DNA of 15,189 nt, taken from Rickettsiales bacterium. Its GTDB lineage: Bacteria > Pseudomonadota > Alphaproteobacteria > Rs-D84 > CACZYB01. Positions 14,122 to 15,189 of this stretch are shown one piece after another. Location of the stretch: assembly GCA_031288035.1 (NCBI GenBank), contig JAITSG010000036.1:1-15189 (forward strand), written 5' to 3'. Each line of letters opens with the position of its first letter. Within the stretch, counting starts at the first letter, position 1. The notes under the pieces were generated by a model. The model had not been told where the DNA came from. It searched no databases and saw only the letters and a list, made by a program, of their open reading frames with translations. A program made the translations under genes and the position numbers.

Positions 14122-14206
14122 TGGTGGGAATGGAGAGACTTGAACTCTCAAGGGTTGCCCCACACGGACCTGAACCGTGCGCGTCTGCCAATTTCGCCAC
14201 ATTCCC
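14122..14206 (-). tRNA. trnL: tRNA-Leu (anticodon CAG)
   Basis: An 85-base class II tRNA on the minus strand with encoded CCA. The acceptor arm GGGAATG pairs with CATTCCC, and the anticodon stem is CACGG/CCGTG. The anticodon loop TTCAGGT gives CAG (plus strand 14170-14172). The long variable arm TGGGGCAACCCT is typical of tRNA-Leu, and the T-arm is GAGAG/CTCTC with TTCAAGT. It reads CUG codons, which are common in this window. Confidence 0.97.
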
Positions 14207-14215
14207 GGCGCCAGA

Positions 14216-14244
14216 AATATATACGGGCGCAGGCCCAAAAGCAA
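14216..14244 (-). promoter_or_regulatory. Promoter for tRNA-Leu
   Basis: On the minus strand: TTGCTT (14239-14244), a 17-base spacer, TATATT (14216-14221). The predicted start lies a few bases before the tRNA 5' end at 14206. The spacer contains a small GGGC/GCCC inverted repeat. It is back to back with the tolB promoter. Confidence 0.7.
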
Positions 14245-14252
14245 TAAAATTA

Positions 14253-14281
14253 TTTACAATTCCTTTTCACGCCTGTAAAAT
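14253..14281 (+). promoter_or_regulatory. Promoter for tolB, possibly leaderless
   Basis: TTTACA (14253-14258), a 17-base spacer, TAAAAT (14276-14281). The ATG at 14289 begins 7 bases after the -10 box, about where transcription should start, and no ribosome site is present. The mRNA may therefore be leaderless. Confidence 0.62.
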
Positions 14282-14288
14282 AACGCGC

Positions 14289-15189
14289 ATGAGAAAACTC
14301 CTCGCCCTGCTGGCCCTGTCGATAATGCCGCTCAATCTGGCGGCCGAAATATACGTCGACATAGACGCCGGACAGGTCAAGCCCATAAACATAGCCATAC
14401 TTAAGCTCGGCCACGCGGAACTGGACGGCGTGATAACGAGCGACCTAAAACGCTCCGGCGTGTTCAGGCCCCTGAACCCCGCGACCTTCATAGACCGGAG
14501 CATAGACGTCGCGAAGTCCCCGGTGTACGAAAACTGGGACGTGATAGGCTCCCAGCTCCTTTTGGGCGGAAAGATAACCGTCCGCGCGGACGGCCGCGTG
14601 GGCGTGGAATACGCCCTGTTCGACATACCGAGCAGACGGGCGCTAATCCGCCAGACCCTTATCACCGAGAAAACCAACCTGCGCCGCATAGGCCACATAA
14701 TCGCCGATTCCGTGTATTCCGCCGTGACCGGCGACAAGGGATACTTCGACACGCGCATAGTCTATATCGCCGAAACCGGACCCAAGACCAACCGCGTAAA
14801 ACGGCTGGCCATAATGGACCAGGACGGAGCCAACCTCAAATACCTGACCTCCGGCAAGATACAGGTCACGACGCCGGCCTTTTCCCCCAACAGCCAGAAA
14901 ATAGCCTACGTCACCTACTACAAGGGCGTGCCGCGCGTGTACATATTCGACATAGAAACGGGCGAGCAGGAACTCCTTGGCGCCTTCCCGGGCATGAGCT
15001 TCGCGCCCAGATTCTCGCCGGACGGCGAATATATAATCATGAGCCTAGCGCACGAGGGAAACTCCGACATATACGAAATCCGCCTTAAGGACAAGAGGCT
15101 CGCCCGCCTGACGTCCCACCTCGCCATAGACACGGCGCCCACGTATTCCCACGACGGCAAGAAGATAGCCTTCGTTTCCGACAGGTCCG
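14289..15189 (+). CDS. tolB: Tol-Pal system beta-propeller protein TolB (5' part)
   Basis: Periplasmic protein of the Tol-Pal complex, which binds Pal and TolA and helps the outer membrane constrict at division. About 300 residues are present; the gene runs off the window end (full-length TolB is about 430). The signal peptide is MRKLLALLALSIMPLNLAA. The N-terminal domain starts EIYVDIDAGQVKPINIA and runs to about 165. Beta-propeller repeats follow with TolB signatures PAFSPNSQKIAYV, PRFSPDGEYIIMS and PTYSHDGKKIAFVSDR. It is usually preceded by tolQRA; here a divergent tRNA-Leu lies upstream, so it has its own promoter. The start codon is fixed by the signal peptide, although no ribosome site is seen. 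Confidence 0.95.
   Translation, partial: MRKLLALLALSIMPLNLAAEIYVDIDAGQVKPINIAILKLGHAELDGVITSDLKRSGVFRPLNPATFIDRSIDVAKSPVYENWDVIGSQLLLGGKITVRADGRVGVEYALFDIPSRRALIRQTLITEKTNLRRIGHIIADSVYSAVTGDKGYFDTRIVYIAETGPKTNRVKRLAIMDQDGANLKYLTSGKIQVTTPAFSPNSQKIAYVTYYKGVPRVYIFDIETGEQELLGAFPGMSFAPRFSPDGEYIIMSLAHEGNSDIYEIRLKDKRLARLTSHLAIDTAPTYSHDGKKIAFVSDRS

Noticed and set aside
14267..14758. Minus-strand open frame opposite tolB
   Set aside because: Antisense shadow of a clear TolB coding sequence; no promoter or ribosome site.

Overview
The window looks like chromosomal DNA of a Gram-negative bacterium, most likely an alphaproteobacterium. The envelope genes (TolB, an MlaA lipoprotein, AsmA, a beta-barrel protein) require an outer membrane. 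A perfect parS site close to rho fits the origin-proximal order known in many Alphaproteobacteria. The DNA is GC-rich, yet isoleucine is mostly written ATA, which is unusual. A host-associated lineage is possible but cannot be proven from the sequence alone. Most predicted promoters share one form: a -35 box that often begins TTGC, a 17-base spacer, and a TA-rich -10 box.

Layout. Bases 1-4419 hold four co-directional housekeeping genes: rho, serS, fabD and fabG, with the parS palindrome between serS and fabD. Bases 4420-6373 hold two tandem genes for secreted, cysteine-rich, two-module proteins that I do not recognise. Each has its own strong promoter. The first is out of frame at a run of nine G in its signal-peptide region, as in a phase-variable gene switched off (or an assembly error). 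A tRNA-Thr(UGU) follows on the minus strand, then a VanX-like D,D-dipeptidase (minus), divergent from a malate/lactate dehydrogenase-type gene (plus). A divergent DeoC-like aldolase (minus) comes next.

Bases 8850-12463 form a tightly coupled set, mlaA - rluC-type pseudouridine synthase - asmA-type gene. It joins two proteins linked to outer-membrane lipid balance. A small GIY-YIG nuclease gene (12519-12812) sits between two inverted copies of a palindromic repeat. It is followed by a second family of short extragenic repeats, and relatives of those repeats also lie on the far side of the next gene. That gene (minus, 13098-13862) encodes an outer-membrane beta-barrel protein with a clear promoter and an intrinsic terminator. 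A tRNA-Leu(CAG) (minus) and the 5' part of tolB (plus, cut by the window edge) are divergent.

The strongest points for follow-up are the poly-G frameshift and its tandem paralogue, the parS site, the repeat-bracketed nuclease, and two metabolic enzymes whose usual active-site residues are changed. No intergenic stretch exceeds 300 bases. The two longest, 12813-13097 and 13863-14121, hold repeats, a terminator and promoter elements.
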